Source of the DNA: JBHJHP01 sp042219855
GTDB taxonomy: Bacteria > Bacteroidota > Bacteroidia > Bacteroidales > UBA5342
Direction of reading: 5' to 3'
DNA length: 64,000 nt
Assembly: GCF_042219855.1 (NCBI RefSeq)
Contig: NZ_JBHJHP010000003.1
Location: forward strand, 186,001 to 250,000
Every line of letters starts with the position of its first letter. Positions within the stretch are counted from its first letter, which is position 1. Positions 52,821-61,706 of this stretch are shown here, one piece after another. The position numbers and the translations under genes are program-made. Below the pieces are notes generated by a model. The model was not told where the DNA came from and searched no databases. It saw only the letters and a program-made list of their open reading frames with translations.

Positions 52821-54245
52821 TTAATACCTGTAATGATCCGGTTTATATGGTCCTTCAACCGGTACACCAAGGTAATCAGCCTGATCCTTTGAAAGTTTTG
52901 TCAGTTTAACACCGATTTTTTCCAGGTGCAGGCGCGCTACCTCTTCGTCAAGATGCTTCGGTAAACGGTATACATCCACTTCATAATTGTCTTTATTATC
53001 CCAAAGATCGATTTGTGCGAGTGTCTGGTTTGTAAATGAGTTACTCATAACAAATGAAGGGTGACCGGTAGCACAACCCAGATTAACCAGGCGACCTTCA
53101 GCTAAAAGGAATATAGAGTGGCCATCAGGATATTTGTATTCATCAACCTGTGGTTTTATGTTGATTTTTTGGATGCCATCCCAGGCTTCCAGTTCGGCAA
53201 CCTGAATTTCGTTATCAAAATGGCCGATATTGCATACGATAGCCTGATCTTTCATGGCAGCCATGTGTTCAGCCGTGATAATATCTTTGTTACCGGTTGT
53301 GGTTACAAATACATTGCCTTCCTTCAGGGCTTCTTCCATGGTGGTTACCTCAAATCCTTCCATTGCAGCCTGCAGCGCGCAGATCGGGTCAATTTCGGTC
53401 ACGATTACGCGGGAACCATAGGTACGCATGGAGTGAGCACATCCTTTACCAACATCGCCGTAACCTGCAACAACCACAACCTTGCCGGCCAGCATGACAT
53501 CCGTTGCACGTTTAATACCGTCAGCCAAAGATTCGCGACAACCATAGAGGTTATCAAATTTTGACTTTGTAACGGAGTCGTTAACATTGATAGCGGGGAT
53601 GAGAAGTTTCCCCTGTTCTTTCATCTGGTATAACCTGTGAACTCCGGTTGTGGTTTCTTCTGATACTCCTCTCCATTCTGCAACTGCTCTGTGCCATTTC
53701 TGGGCATCTTCAGCAAGTGTTTCCTTAAGGAGGTTAAGAATGACCTGTTCTTCTTTACTTTTCGCTTTTACATCCAGTACCGAAGCGTTGTTTTCTGCTT
53801 CATATCCTTTATGAATCAAAAGTGTGGCATCTCCACCATCATCAACAATAAGTTGTGGGCCTTTGCCTGCAGGAAAGGATAAAGCCATTTTTGTACACCA
53901 CCAGTATTCTTCCAGGGTTTCTCCTTTCCATGCAAAAACCGGAATGCCAGCTTTAGCAATAGCAGCAGCGGCATGATCCTGTGTTGAGAATATATTGCAG
54001 CTCGCCCAGCGAACATCGGCTCCTAAAGCAACCAGTGTTTCAATGAGCACGGCCGTTTGAATGGTCATGTGGAGTGACCCCATGATGCGTACACCTTTTA
54101 AGGGTAATGATGACGCATATTTCTCTCTGATCGACATTAAACCGGGCATTTCCTGCTCAGCAATCTCTATCTCTTTTCTTCCAAATTCAGCTAAAGAAAT
54201 ATCTTTAACTTTATAAGGCATAGTTGCGGTTAATGTTTCTAGCAT
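52821..54245 (-). CDS. ahcY: Adenosylhomocysteinase
   Basis: AhcY splits S-adenosylhomocysteine into adenosine and homocysteine, with tightly bound NAD, in the methyl cycle. The 474 residues are in the normal range for the bacterial enzyme. The N-terminal part shows GSLHMTIQTAVLIETL, and the middle shows the NAD-binding VVAGYGDVGKGCAHSM near residue 258. The conserved CNIGHFDNE segment and the C-terminal YKPDHYRY end are present. An earlier in-frame start at 54299 overlaps the -33 box of the promoter and has no support, so ATG 54245 is chosen. It has its own promoter and terminator. Confidence 0.96.
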   Translation of the reverse strand: MLETLTATMPYKVKDISLAEFGRKEIEIAEQEMPGLMSIREKYASSLPLKGVRIMGSLHMTIQTAVLIETLVALGADVRWASCNIFSTQDHAAAAIAKAGIPVFAWKGETLEEYWWCTKMALSFPAGKGPQLIVDDGGDATLLIHKGYEAENNASVLDVKAKSKEEQVILNLLKETLAEDAQKWHRAVAEWRGVSEETTTGVHRLYQMKEQGKLLIPAINVNDSVTKSKFDNLYGCRESLADGIKRATDVMLAGKVVVVAGYGDVGKGCAHSMRTYGSRVIVTEIDPICALQAAMEGFEVTTMEEALKEGNVFVTTTGNKDIITAEHMAAMKDQAIVCNIGHFDNEIQVAELEAWDGIQKINIKPQVDEYKYPDGHSIFLLAEGRLVNLGCATGHPSFVMSNSFTNQTLAQIDLWDNKDNYEVDVYRLPKHLDEEVARLHLEKIGVKLTKLSKDQADYLGVPVEGPYKPDHYRY

Positions 54246-54275
54246 AGTAATGTTTCTTGATTTTAATTCAGGATG

Positions 54276-54307
54276 CAAATATAAATGTTTTATACCCAAC
54301 TGTCAAG
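54276..54307 (-). promoter_or_regulatory. ahcY promoter
   Basis: On the minus strand TATATTTG (54276-54283) matches the -7 box and CTTG (54304-54307) lies 20 bases upstream as the -33 box, the best promoter in the window. The ATG is 30 bases downstream. Confidence 0.65.
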
Positions 54308-54452
54308 CAACAAAATGAATCATAAGTTATATTGTGTTAACGCTCAAAATTGTAAGGGGAATTGAGGAATGTGCATCAGCCATAATGCATATTCCGGTAT
54401 GGTTAAACATTTGTTACATCCCTCTGTTATTAAAAATGACCAATTGATAATT

Positions 54453-54995
54453 ATGGACAGATTAGTAAAGATTAACACAGCAGAAGATATTTTCCCTGAA
54501 TACCGGAATACACCGATCGGGGATTTAATTGAATATCAGAATCTGGGGAAAAAACATGAAAGTTTTGATTCGGCCCAATTGCTTGTGGGAATGTGTATGG
54601 ACAACCGGAAACATCTCATCATCCCGGAGAATTTCGCATATATTATTCGATCAGGTGGTGCAAATTTAAGGTACAGTGAGTTTAAGGTATCCTATGCCAT
54701 TGCAGTAGGCGGTGTAAATCACATTGCTTTAATCGGGCATAACCACTGTGGCATGGTCAATCTTGCAGCCCGAAAGGAACTGTTTATTGAAGGCCTTGTT
54801 GACCGGGCCGGCTGGGAAAAAGAAGTGGCAGAAGACCATTTCAATAATTTTGCACCATTGTTTGAGATTGTTAATGAGGTGGATTTTGTGTTGAGTGAAG
54901 CCAAACGGTTAAGAAGCAAATATCCCAACATTACTATTGCACCAATGTTATACCTGGTGGAGGATAACAGGCTGTATCTGATCAAAGAGCAATAA
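54453..54995 (+). CDS. Beta-class carbonic-anhydrase-like protein
   Basis: The 180-residue protein has the beta-carbonic-anhydrase zinc set: Cys48 with Asp50 and Arg52 in GMCMDNRKHL (the C-x-D-x-R dyad), and His96 and Cys99 in IGHNHCGM. A GGANLR motif near residue 69 corresponds to the conserved glycine-rich turn. Beta-class enzymes interconvert CO2 and bicarbonate in the cytoplasm. Possible upstream starts at 54369 and 54399 add a poorly conserved tail; ATG 54453 (MDRLVKIN) is preferred. The family resembles the plasmid/chromosomal 'carbonic anhydrase-like' group, so activity should be checked. It could supply bicarbonate to the PEP carboxylase encoded elsewhere in the window, which is inference. 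Confidence 0.85.
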   Translation: MDRLVKINTAEDIFPEYRNTPIGDLIEYQNLGKKHESFDSAQLLVGMCMDNRKHLIIPENFAYIIRSGGANLRYSEFKVSYAIAVGGVNHIALIGHNHCGMVNLAARKELFIEGLVDRAGWEKEVAEDHFNNFAPLFEIVNEVDFVLSEAKRLRSKYPNITIAPMLYLVEDNRLYLIKEQ

Positions 54996-55000
54996 ATAAA

Positions 55001-55930
55001 CTATTTAGATAGCTGAACCAGGGCTTTCTTCTCGTCGTTATGGAGTTGCCGTATAAGGGCATTGAGGTTTGGGAAAGCCATTTCATTTCTTAAATGTCCA
55101 ACCAGATGCAGACGGATGGGGGCATCATAAATATCCTTGTCAAAATTCAGAATATTAGCTTCAATGGTTACGTCATCCTTATTTTTGTTTAGTGTAGGAC
55201 GATAGCCGATGTTAAGCATTGCCGGATACTTTAAGCCCTCAAGCTCTGCCCAGCATGAATAAACACCCTGTGCCGGAATAAGTTTTAAAGGATCATCAAG
55301 CTGAATATTGGCAGTGGGATATCCCAGCTTACGGCCTATCTGAACCCCTTTAACAACTTTTCCGCTGAGCATGTATTCATAGCCGAGCATGCGGTTTGCT
55401 TTTTTAATATTTCCAACACGCAGATTATCCCTGATCAGGGACGAGGATACAATTTTATTCTCTTCAAAATGTGCCTGAACCCTTTCAATGCCAATGCCAT
55501 GCGTTTCACATATTGTTTTGTAACTTTCAAAGCCTTTCTCCCGGTCTTTGCCAAAACGATGATCATAGCCAATGATGAAATGCGCCATATTCAGTTTATG
55601 GATCAGGTAATGATTCAAAAATTCCGTAGCAGATTGTTTGGCAAATTCTTTTGTAAACTCAAGCACAATTACAGCATCAATGCCGGATTCTTCAAAACGT
55701 TTGATTCGTTCATCATAAGATGTGAGCAGTTCTATGCCGGGCTCTTTGTGCAACACTATACGCGGATGAGGCTTATAGGTTACAATAACAGACGGTCGAT
55801 CCATTTCATGTGCCCTGACAATGGTTCTGCTGAGCAAAATCTGATGTCCGCTATGAACTCCGTCAAACATTCCGGAGGTTACTACCGGATCTTTCAGACC
55901 TGTATTTTCTACACTGTAAAATAGCTTCAC
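55001..55930 (-). CDS. ribF: Bifunctional riboflavin kinase / FMN adenylyltransferase
   Basis: RibF makes FMN and FAD from riboflavin. The 310-residue protein has an N-terminal nucleotidyltransferase domain with SGMFDGVHSGHQILL near residue 20 and the later IIGYDHRFGKDREKGFE segment, then a riboflavin-kinase domain with GRKLGYPTANIQL near residue 205 and the PAMLNIGYRPT motif near 240. The -7 box at 55946-55953 overlaps a possible TTG start at 55948, so GTG 55930 is the more likely start. The neighbour on the other side is a divergent Ppx/GppA gene. Its stop is six bases from that of the convergent carbonic-anhydrase-like gene. Confidence 0.94.
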   Translation of the reverse strand: MKLFYSVENTGLKDPVVTSGMFDGVHSGHQILLSRTIVRAHEMDRPSVIVTYKPHPRIVLHKEPGIELLTSYDERIKRFEESGIDAVIVLEFTKEFAKQSATEFLNHYLIHKLNMAHFIIGYDHRFGKDREKGFESYKTICETHGIGIERVQAHFEENKIVSSSLIRDNLRVGNIKKANRMLGYEYMLSGKVVKGVQIGRKLGYPTANIQLDDPLKLIPAQGVYSCWAELEGLKYPAMLNIGYRPTLNKNKDDVTIEANILNFDKDIYDAPIRLHLVGHLRNEMAFPNLNALIRQLHNDEKKALVQLSK

Positions 55931-55945
55931 GACAAGAATTTGATT

Positions 55946-55953
55946 CAAATATA
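55946..55953 (-). promoter_or_regulatory. -7 promoter element for ribF
   Basis: On the minus strand this reads TATATTTG. Its position relative to the GTG at 55930 (15 bases) supports that start codon over the TTG at 55948, which lies inside the box. Confidence 0.45.
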
Positions 55954-55999
55954 CATGATTTTTTTATGTTGCGAAACTTCAATTTGGTCATGAAAGCTC

Positions 56000-56007
56000 T
56001 ATTTTTG
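56000..56007 (+). promoter_or_regulatory. -7 promoter element for the ppx-like gene
   Basis: TATTTTTG matches TAnnTTTG, 16 bases before the ATG at 56024. It is divergent from the ribF box 46 bases away. Confidence 0.4.
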
Positions 56008-56023
56008 TGGAAACGAATTAATT

Positions 56024-56962
56024 ATGATTAAAGCTATAATCGATATAGGTTCCAATACCATTAACCTTTTAATTGCAGAACTACATGAGGGCAGGTTTAA
56101 AGTCCTTGAAGATCGAAAGATTCATGCGAAACTGGCACGGGGAGGTATCAATAACAGCACAATTGCACCAGATGCCTTTCAAAGAGGCCTCAATGCCCTG
56201 CGCGAACACAGATCACGTTGTGATGAATATGGTTTGGCGGACAATGATATTGTAACATATGCAACAGCTTCTGTACGTGCAGCTTCGAATGGTGATGGAT
56301 TTGCTGTTGAGGCACTGAACCGCTTTGGTTTAACTGTGCATACCATCGATGGAGAAACTGAAGCTATGTTGATTCATGCCGGAATTAAACACGGCTTTCC
56401 TCTGAGTGATGAAAAAATTCTGATTATGGATATTGGCGGTGGCAGCGTGGAGTTTATTATAACTGATCGTACCCATATTTACTGGAAAGAGAGTTTTTAT
56501 CTGGGAGTAACAAAGTTGCTTGATCGCTTTAATCCTTCGGATCCTCCGTTAAAAGACGAACTGGACAACATTAAGACTTTTGCAGAATCAGAGTTGAACA
56601 AACTGTTTTCATCTTTATCAGATTTTAAACCGGTCAGTCTGGTTGGTTCATCCGGTTCCTTTGATACCATCCGTGCCATGATAGAGAACGGCTCATTTAC
56701 AACCTCAGAAAAACATTCAGCCTCCGCTTTAAAGACATGGTTCAGTATTGACCCGGCAGTACTTCTGAAAATGGCCGATGATTTGTCTTCAATGACAACG
56801 GAACAACGGAAGATAGTACCCGGAATGGATGAGATGCGTGCTGAGTATTTTCCTCTGGCTTTTATTCTAATACGGATCGTACTTGAACAAATGCCAAAAA
56901 CATCCATTTATCAATGTAGTTACGCTCTGAAAGAAGGTGCGTTTTTTTATCATTTTGCATAA
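56024..56962 (+). CDS. ppx: Exopolyphosphatase / pppGpp phosphatase family (Ppx/GppA)
   Basis: The 312-residue protein has the ASKHA-fold signature IDIGSNTINLLIAEL at the start and the second phosphate-binding loop MDIGGGSVEFII near residue 143, plus VGSSGSFDTIRAM near residue 205. It is the short form without the C-terminal HD domain found in E. coli Ppx. Members hydrolyse polyphosphate or pppGpp in the cytoplasm; which one this protein uses cannot be told. It is monocistronic. A PhoB/PhoR-type pair lies about 18 kb away and is not obviously linked. Confidence 0.9.
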   Translation: MIKAIIDIGSNTINLLIAELHEGRFKVLEDRKIHAKLARGGINNSTIAPDAFQRGLNALREHRSRCDEYGLADNDIVTYATASVRAASNGDGFAVEALNRFGLTVHTIDGETEAMLIHAGIKHGFPLSDEKILIMDIGGGSVEFIITDRTHIYWKESFYLGVTKLLDRFNPSDPPLKDELDNIKTFAESELNKLFSSLSDFKPVSLVGSSGSFDTIRAMIENGSFTTSEKHSASALKTWFSIDPAVLLKMADDLSSMTTEQRKIVPGMDEMRAEYFPLAFILIRIVLEQMPKTSIYQCSYALKEGAFFYHFA

Positions 56963-57004
56963 ATATCTTATGTCTTACGTCTTTTATCTTAAATCTGTTA
57001 GAAT

Positions 57005-58039
57005 ATGAAAGCAGTTGCTCTTACCAATATAAAAACCCTTGAGGTGGTTGAAATTCCGGAGATTAATGATCCTGCCAATGGTGAAGTTTTGATTAAGGTT
57101 AAGTCCGTAGGTGTTTGCGGTTCGGATATGCATTATTACAGGACCGGAAGAATCGGATCACAGGTAGTGGCCTATCCTTTTGTGCTGGGACATGAATTTG
57201 CCGGCGAAATAGTCAAAGCGGGAGGGGGAGTTACGAATGTAAGGCCGGGTTCCAGAGTTGCCGTTGATCCGGCCATGTCTTGTGGTGAATGCGATCAATG
57301 CAGGGCTGGCAGGGAGCATACCTGCAGAAATCTTACCTTTCTGGGTAATCCCGGACAAGCGGACGGATGCATGAAGGAATACATTATTATGCCTGCAAAT
57401 ACTTGTTTTGAACTGCCGGATAATTTATCATTCGATGATGGGATGTTATGCGAACCATTTTCAATCGGTATTTATGCCGTTAAAAGTTTTGGAAATGTTT
57501 CACGTCTGGATATTGGTATTTTAGGTTTTGGTCCCATAGGCATGAGCGTTTTAAGTGCACTGAAACCGAACAAACCTTCATCCGTCATTGTATCTGAAAA
57601 ACTGGATTACCGTTTAAGAATTGCATCGGGTTTTGGTGCAGATATGGCGGTGAATCCGTTAAAGGAGGATCTTGTAGCTAAAGTAAATGAGGGATATAAA
57701 AATCAGTTGGACGTGGTCTTTGAATGTTGCGGACAACAGGATGCGGTGCATCAGGCCATTGAAATGCTGAAGCCCGGAGGTACCCTGATGATTGTCGGGA
57801 TTCCCGAATTTGATGTATGGCACCTTCCGGTTGATCAGCTGCGCCGCAAGGAAATTACCATCAAAAATGTACGGAGACAGAACCATTGTATGCAGGATGC
57901 CATAGATATGCTGACTGAAGTATCATCCGATTTGAAACAAATGATCACCCACAGGGTAGATTATACCAAATCGCAGGAGGTTTATGATCTGGTGGAGGCC
58001 TACGAAGACAATGTGATGAAAGCCGTGGTGACTTTCTAA
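57005..58039 (+). CDS. Zinc-dependent alcohol dehydrogenase family protein
   Basis: The 344-residue medium-chain dehydrogenase has the catalytic-zinc Cys in GVCGSDMHYY near residue 38, His/Glu in GHEFAGE near 62, the four structural Cys in SCGECDQCRAGREHTC near 90-105, and the Rossmann region IGILGFGPIGMSVLSAL near 170. The CGSDMHYYRTG start fits the sorbitol/xylitol/threonine dehydrogenase branch. Substrate cannot be fixed. The gap upstream contains a short degenerate CTTATGTCTTACGTCTT-type stretch. A 250-base gap with a hairpin follows. Confidence 0.88.
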   Translation: MKAVALTNIKTLEVVEIPEINDPANGEVLIKVKSVGVCGSDMHYYRTGRIGSQVVAYPFVLGHEFAGEIVKAGGGVTNVRPGSRVAVDPAMSCGECDQCRAGREHTCRNLTFLGNPGQADGCMKEYIIMPANTCFELPDNLSFDDGMLCEPFSIGIYAVKSFGNVSRLDIGILGFGPIGMSVLSALKPNKPSSVIVSEKLDYRLRIASGFGADMAVNPLKEDLVAKVNEGYKNQLDVVFECCGQQDAVHQAIEMLKPGGTLMIVGIPEFDVWHLPVDQLRRKEITIKNVRRQNHCMQDAIDMLTEVSSDLKQMITHRVDYTKSQEVYDLVEAYEDNVMKAVVTF

Positions 58040-58217
58040 GGCATTTATATATTGAAATATCTTATTAGACAAGCTTCTAATATTCACTAAGTGTTAAATA
58101 ACATTTATTGAATTTGTCAATTTTAATAAATTATTTGTTATTTTGTAATACCCTGAATTGATAACCACTGACCAGATTATTAATCAATTCAACTTAGTGA
58201 TTATTATATAAAGTAAA

Positions 58218-58252
58218 AGGGCAGTACTTTATATTAAAAAAAATACTGCCCT
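58218..58252. terminator. AT-looped hairpin between the dehydrogenase and lipoprotein genes
   Basis: AGGGCAGTA (58218-58226) pairs perfectly with TACTGCCCT (58244-58252) around a 17-base A-rich loop. It lies 180 bases past the previous stop and 40 bases before the lipoprotein start. It may be a terminator, but it lacks a clear U-run, so a 5'-UTR structure is also possible. Confidence 0.5.
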
Positions 58253-58291
58253 AAATTAACCGGGATTTTCATCCCTTAAACCAATACAAAA

Positions 58292-59553
58292 ATGGAAAAA
58301 TATTTTATTAATTTTTATGTGGAGTCGTTTTATTCACGGGATGTGAAAAACGCGAGAGTTTACAAAAAGAAATTAGGGAAAGTGTTTTGTTAACAAAGGA
58401 ACAAGATTTGCTCCTTAAAAAGATGGATGATGCATCAAAAGTATTAGCAAGTATGGCTGATAATAAAGATGTAACTGATGAAATTTCTTTTATTATAAGC
58501 AAACACATGTATTCTGATGACTTCGTTTTTTTCAGGGATTTATTTAATCCGGAAGATAACAAAGTATTGAAAAGTGCTGGATTTAATCAATCAGTATTTG
58601 AATCTGAATTTGATAGGGCTTTAGATCAAATGAAGTTAAAATCAACTGGTTTTGATGATTTAAAGCAATTTCTTATTGATAACAATCTGGCGCTTTATGT
58701 TCCTTATCCGCTTGAAGAATATAATGAAAATAATCGGATCCCAACCATTTCTTTCCATCCATTAGTCAATGATAGCATTAATTGCGGGTATGAATATAAA
58801 TCTGAAACTGGTTTGAAATCAACGGAAATACTTTCTGATCCTTATGAGATTGTTACAGTGAATGAAGAATATGCAGAAGAAAAACCGGTATATTTAATTG
58901 TTCCTAAAGAAATTGAAGAACCTACAGTACCGACTATTGATCCAATTGATCCGGTTGCAACAAATGAAATTAATGAGGTAAAAGTTGGCTGGGTTTATTT
59001 AACAAAACAATTAGATGGATTATTTGATGGTGGTTCAGAATTAAGATTTGAACAAGGTGCTGTAAATGTGGGAACTGATGGTCATGTAACAGGAACATTT
59101 ACCACATATATATCATGTGATATATCCAGATGGCGTATTGGAAAAGCCATGGGTGGTTATGAGTCTGGATTTGTTTCATTAAGTGTTCCATGGGATACAA
59201 ACTGGAAACCAGAAGAAACAGAAAATATTTTTGGAGTTTGGGAGGAAGACAAGAAATCTGAATTAACCTTTGGATCGACAGCAAAGTTTACATTTGGTCA
59301 GGATGTTAAAGATACAACCACAGGTATTGAGTATAAAAAAGGTCAGGAAATCTCTATGTCTATTTCAAAGAAAATCTATTCGCAGGATCAAATAATTTAT
59401 GTTATGCCTTGGGATAGAAACTGGTATTTTGCTACCAATAAGGCGAATAATGGATGGTCATTTAATGGATCATATTTAAAAGATGGATTTGCTTTCAGAA
59501 GATTAAGTAATTATTTGATAATTACAACACCTCACCGTGTTTTAAATTATTGA
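58292..59553 (+). pseudogene. Putative lipoprotein with frameshifted signal peptide
   Basis: From ATG 58292 the frame starts MEKYFINF but then leaves the reading frame of the main ORF and stops after 33 codons. In the main frame, upstream of the first usable start at TTG 58387, the sequence encodes FLCGVVLFTGCEKRESL, a clear lipobox (LFTGC). Adding one T to the five-T run at about 58312-58316 joins the two into MEKYFINFLCGVVLFTGC..., a normal type II signal peptide. The mature protein (over 400 residues) has an IDPIDP linker near the middle and a beta-rich C-terminus. It heads a group of envelope genes. The break is a sequencing error, a real mutation or a phase switch. No family was recognised. 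Confidence 0.75.
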
Positions 59554-59604
59554 TTACAAGATGGGGGTGCAATTATTTTGCCCCCCCTAATAAATTCAGC
59601 AGAA

Positions 59605-60240
59605 ATGAAAAAAATACTTGTATCAATAGCTGTTGTTGTTTGTTTTCAATTTGTTAAAGCACAACCATTTAATATTATTTTTTATTCTGGATATTCTACA
59701 GATGGGAAGCATTATTCAGATATCCCGTTAGGAGTTGGAGTAGAATATTTCCCGGTTGAGTGGTTTTCAGTTTTTGCCGGATATGAAAAGTTTAGTTCTG
59801 CCTACAATGAATTTGATAATCCCCGGTATGCATTTTATGGGATTGGGTTTAATTCTCAGTTTTCGTATAGTCTTCCTAAATTAGGGTTTAATTATTACCC
59901 TTTAATAAATGGGCGAAGTAAAGTTGCCATTGGCACTTTTGTTGGTCGTGGAACTGTGTCACGAAATTCCACACCGTTTATTAGTTATTTAGACAGCCGT
60001 GAGTCTGAAGGTAGTGAGAAAATCTATGAAATAGCTATTGTTTCCGGTGATTATAAAAAGAATCTGACAGCCTATGGCGTTCAGTTTATGTATATGTATG
60101 AACTTTTAAAGGATCAATTAGACCTGGGATTAAAGATTGATTATACCGGGTTTAAATTTATGGATACGTTTAAATGTTATGTGCCCGATGTAATAGGTGT
60201 TAAGTTAAGTGTTGGAATTTTATTAAATAAACCTGAGTAA
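59605..60240 (+). CDS. Putative outer-membrane beta-barrel protein
   Basis: The 211-residue product has a signal peptide (MKKILVSIAVVVCFQF, cleavage near VKAQ) and a mature region with alternating strands rich in Tyr, Phe and Gly, such as VGVEYFPVEWFSVFAGYEKF and LGLKIDYTGFKF. It looks like an 8- to 10-strand outer-membrane barrel of the porin-like type. An upstream TTG 59578 would add nine residues; ATG 59605 is preferred. It follows the lipoprotein gene by 51 bases and precedes a second barrel-like gene by 124 bases. Confidence 0.75.
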   Translation: MKKILVSIAVVVCFQFVKAQPFNIIFYSGYSTDGKHYSDIPLGVGVEYFPVEWFSVFAGYEKFSSAYNEFDNPRYAFYGIGFNSQFSYSLPKLGFNYYPLINGRSKVAIGTFVGRGTVSRNSTPFISYLDSRESEGSEKIYEIAIVSGDYKKNLTAYGVQFMYMYELLKDQLDLGLKIDYTGFKFMDTFKCYVPDVIGVKLSVGILLNKPE

Positions 60241-60364
60241 TATGAAATGAGAATAAAATTTTTTAAGCTTACCATAAGTGAATGCTTAAAATAAGTTTTT
60301 TTGAATTCCTGAATGTATTGCAAATTTTTTGCAGATCTTCTGCAAAGCAAAAAATTTTAAACAG

Positions 60365-61015
60365 ATGAAAAAGATTAGTTTAATTATTGTTTTGTGTGGT
60401 GTTATTGGTTTTCAATTATTTTCACAGGAAAATCAGAACGTAAAATTTTCCGGGAAATCGGGCTATGGATATTTTACAAATATATTTGGCCTTTTTGATG
60501 ATGATGAGTACTATATACCGGGTAATGAACCCGGACAGCCCGGGCGAATGTTGTGGATGGAATATCAGTACCATTACAAAGATAATATGTCTGTTGGATT
60601 ATTGTTTGGATCCGGAATTGTAAAGTTTACACACGGCGATATTTTTGATCAAGATATTCTAAATTCAAGGGTGAATGATGAATACTGGATGTTTGGTTTT
60701 AACTTTTACAGGTATTTGAATTTCAAAAACTCAAATTTGAGTGTTGGCGTAGGACCTGTTTATATTGATATGAAATCACCTCAGATTAGCTATATGATAG
60801 AGCCGGCATATGTTAATGGTGAAGCTGGTTATGTATATTCAAATTTAAAAATGGATTATTATAAAGATCAGATGTTAGGAGTCAATCTGGATATCAATTT
60901 TTCGTATAAGGTTTATAAGGGATTATATACCGGATTAAAATGTAATACTTCGGTTGTAATGTATTATGGTTTAGAGAGCTTTCTATTATCGCCTTATCTG
61001 GAATTCAGGTTTTAA
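60365..61015 (+). CDS. Putative outer-membrane beta-barrel protein
   Basis: The 216-residue protein has a signal peptide (MKKISLIIVLCGVIGFQLFSQ) and a mature barrel-like region with MSVGLLFGSGIVKF, YWMFGFNFYRYLNF and LSVGVGPVYIDM, ending in YLEFRF, the aromatic C-terminus typical of barrel insertion. An in-frame TTG at 60329 would add 12 residues; ATG 60365 is preferred. It is similar in style to the neighbour at 59605 and the convergent barrel gene at 61053. Substrate or partner unknown. Confidence 0.75.
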   Translation: MKKISLIIVLCGVIGFQLFSQENQNVKFSGKSGYGYFTNIFGLFDDDEYYIPGNEPGQPGRMLWMEYQYHYKDNMSVGLLFGSGIVKFTHGDIFDQDILNSRVNDEYWMFGFNFYRYLNFKNSNLSVGVGPVYIDMKSPQISYMIEPAYVNGEAGYVYSNLKMDYYKDQMLGVNLDINFSYKVYKGLYTGLKCNTSVVMYYGLESFLLSPYLEFRF

Positions 61016-61052
61016 TTTATACCATTTAGTATTATACCATATAGTATAAAAT

Positions 61053-61706
61053 TCAGTTTACATCGCCCGGAATCAGTTTTTCAGGTTTATATTCCGGCCG
61101 GGGTTTCCGGTCCCTTGACAAATTCCACGAAACACCCATTGTCACCAGTCCGAGATTGCCGGTTCCGAATTCAAAGTTCATGGCAAAGGCATCTGTGATA
61201 TAGTAGCGAACTCCGGCGATCGGGCCAAAGGAAAAATCCACGGTTGTATCATCATATTTCTCAGGAAGTTCATTCTGATGATGATAGTTTTCGCGGATGG
61301 TCGTATTGGTAACCACCCAGTTTAATCCCAGGGTGACATAAAGATCAAAATCATTGAACCGGACCCTTTTGTTCGTTATTTCTTCAAGCCAGTTTCCATA
61401 ATGGAAGGATGCCAGGGCTCCAAAACCAATGTTGAAATCCCTGTGAAAGTTAGTGGATAGTGTATCGTTCGTATATTTATTCCTGTAAAACCCAAGTAAA
61501 ACACCATAGGTGAAGTAATCATTAATAAACCTTTCAACCTGGAATGCAAGTGGTGGTATTTTGTTCATGGAATAACCTTCCCACTGACTTTTGTTGGAAA
61601 AATCGGCAAATGAAATGCGGGGTGAGATAAGAAAACTGTCCCTTTTGGTCTGTGCATGAAGGAAAACAGGAATGAATACGAGTAAAATAATTATCAGTCT
61701 CTTCAT
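61053..61706 (-). CDS. Putative outer-membrane beta-barrel protein
   Basis: The 217-residue precursor has a signal peptide (MKRLIIILLVFIPVFLHAQ). The mature region has several barrel-like strands (YFTYGVLLGFYRN, FGPIAGVRYYITDAFAMNFEFG with a break, LGLVTMGVSW). The start codon overlaps the stop of the upstream HsdR-N-like gene as ATGA, so the two are probably translationally coupled. The C-terminal extension after the last strand is basic and proline-rich. A role in envelope function is inferred only from topology. Confidence 0.75.
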   Translation of the reverse strand: MKRLIIILLVFIPVFLHAQTKRDSFLISPRISFADFSNKSQWEGYSMNKIPPLAFQVERFINDYFTYGVLLGFYRNKYTNDTLSTNFHRDFNIGFGALASFHYGNWLEEITNKRVRFNDFDLYVTLGLNWVVTNTTIRENYHHQNELPEKYDDTTVDFSFGPIAGVRYYITDAFAMNFEFGTGNLGLVTMGVSWNLSRDRKPRPEYKPEKLIPGDVN

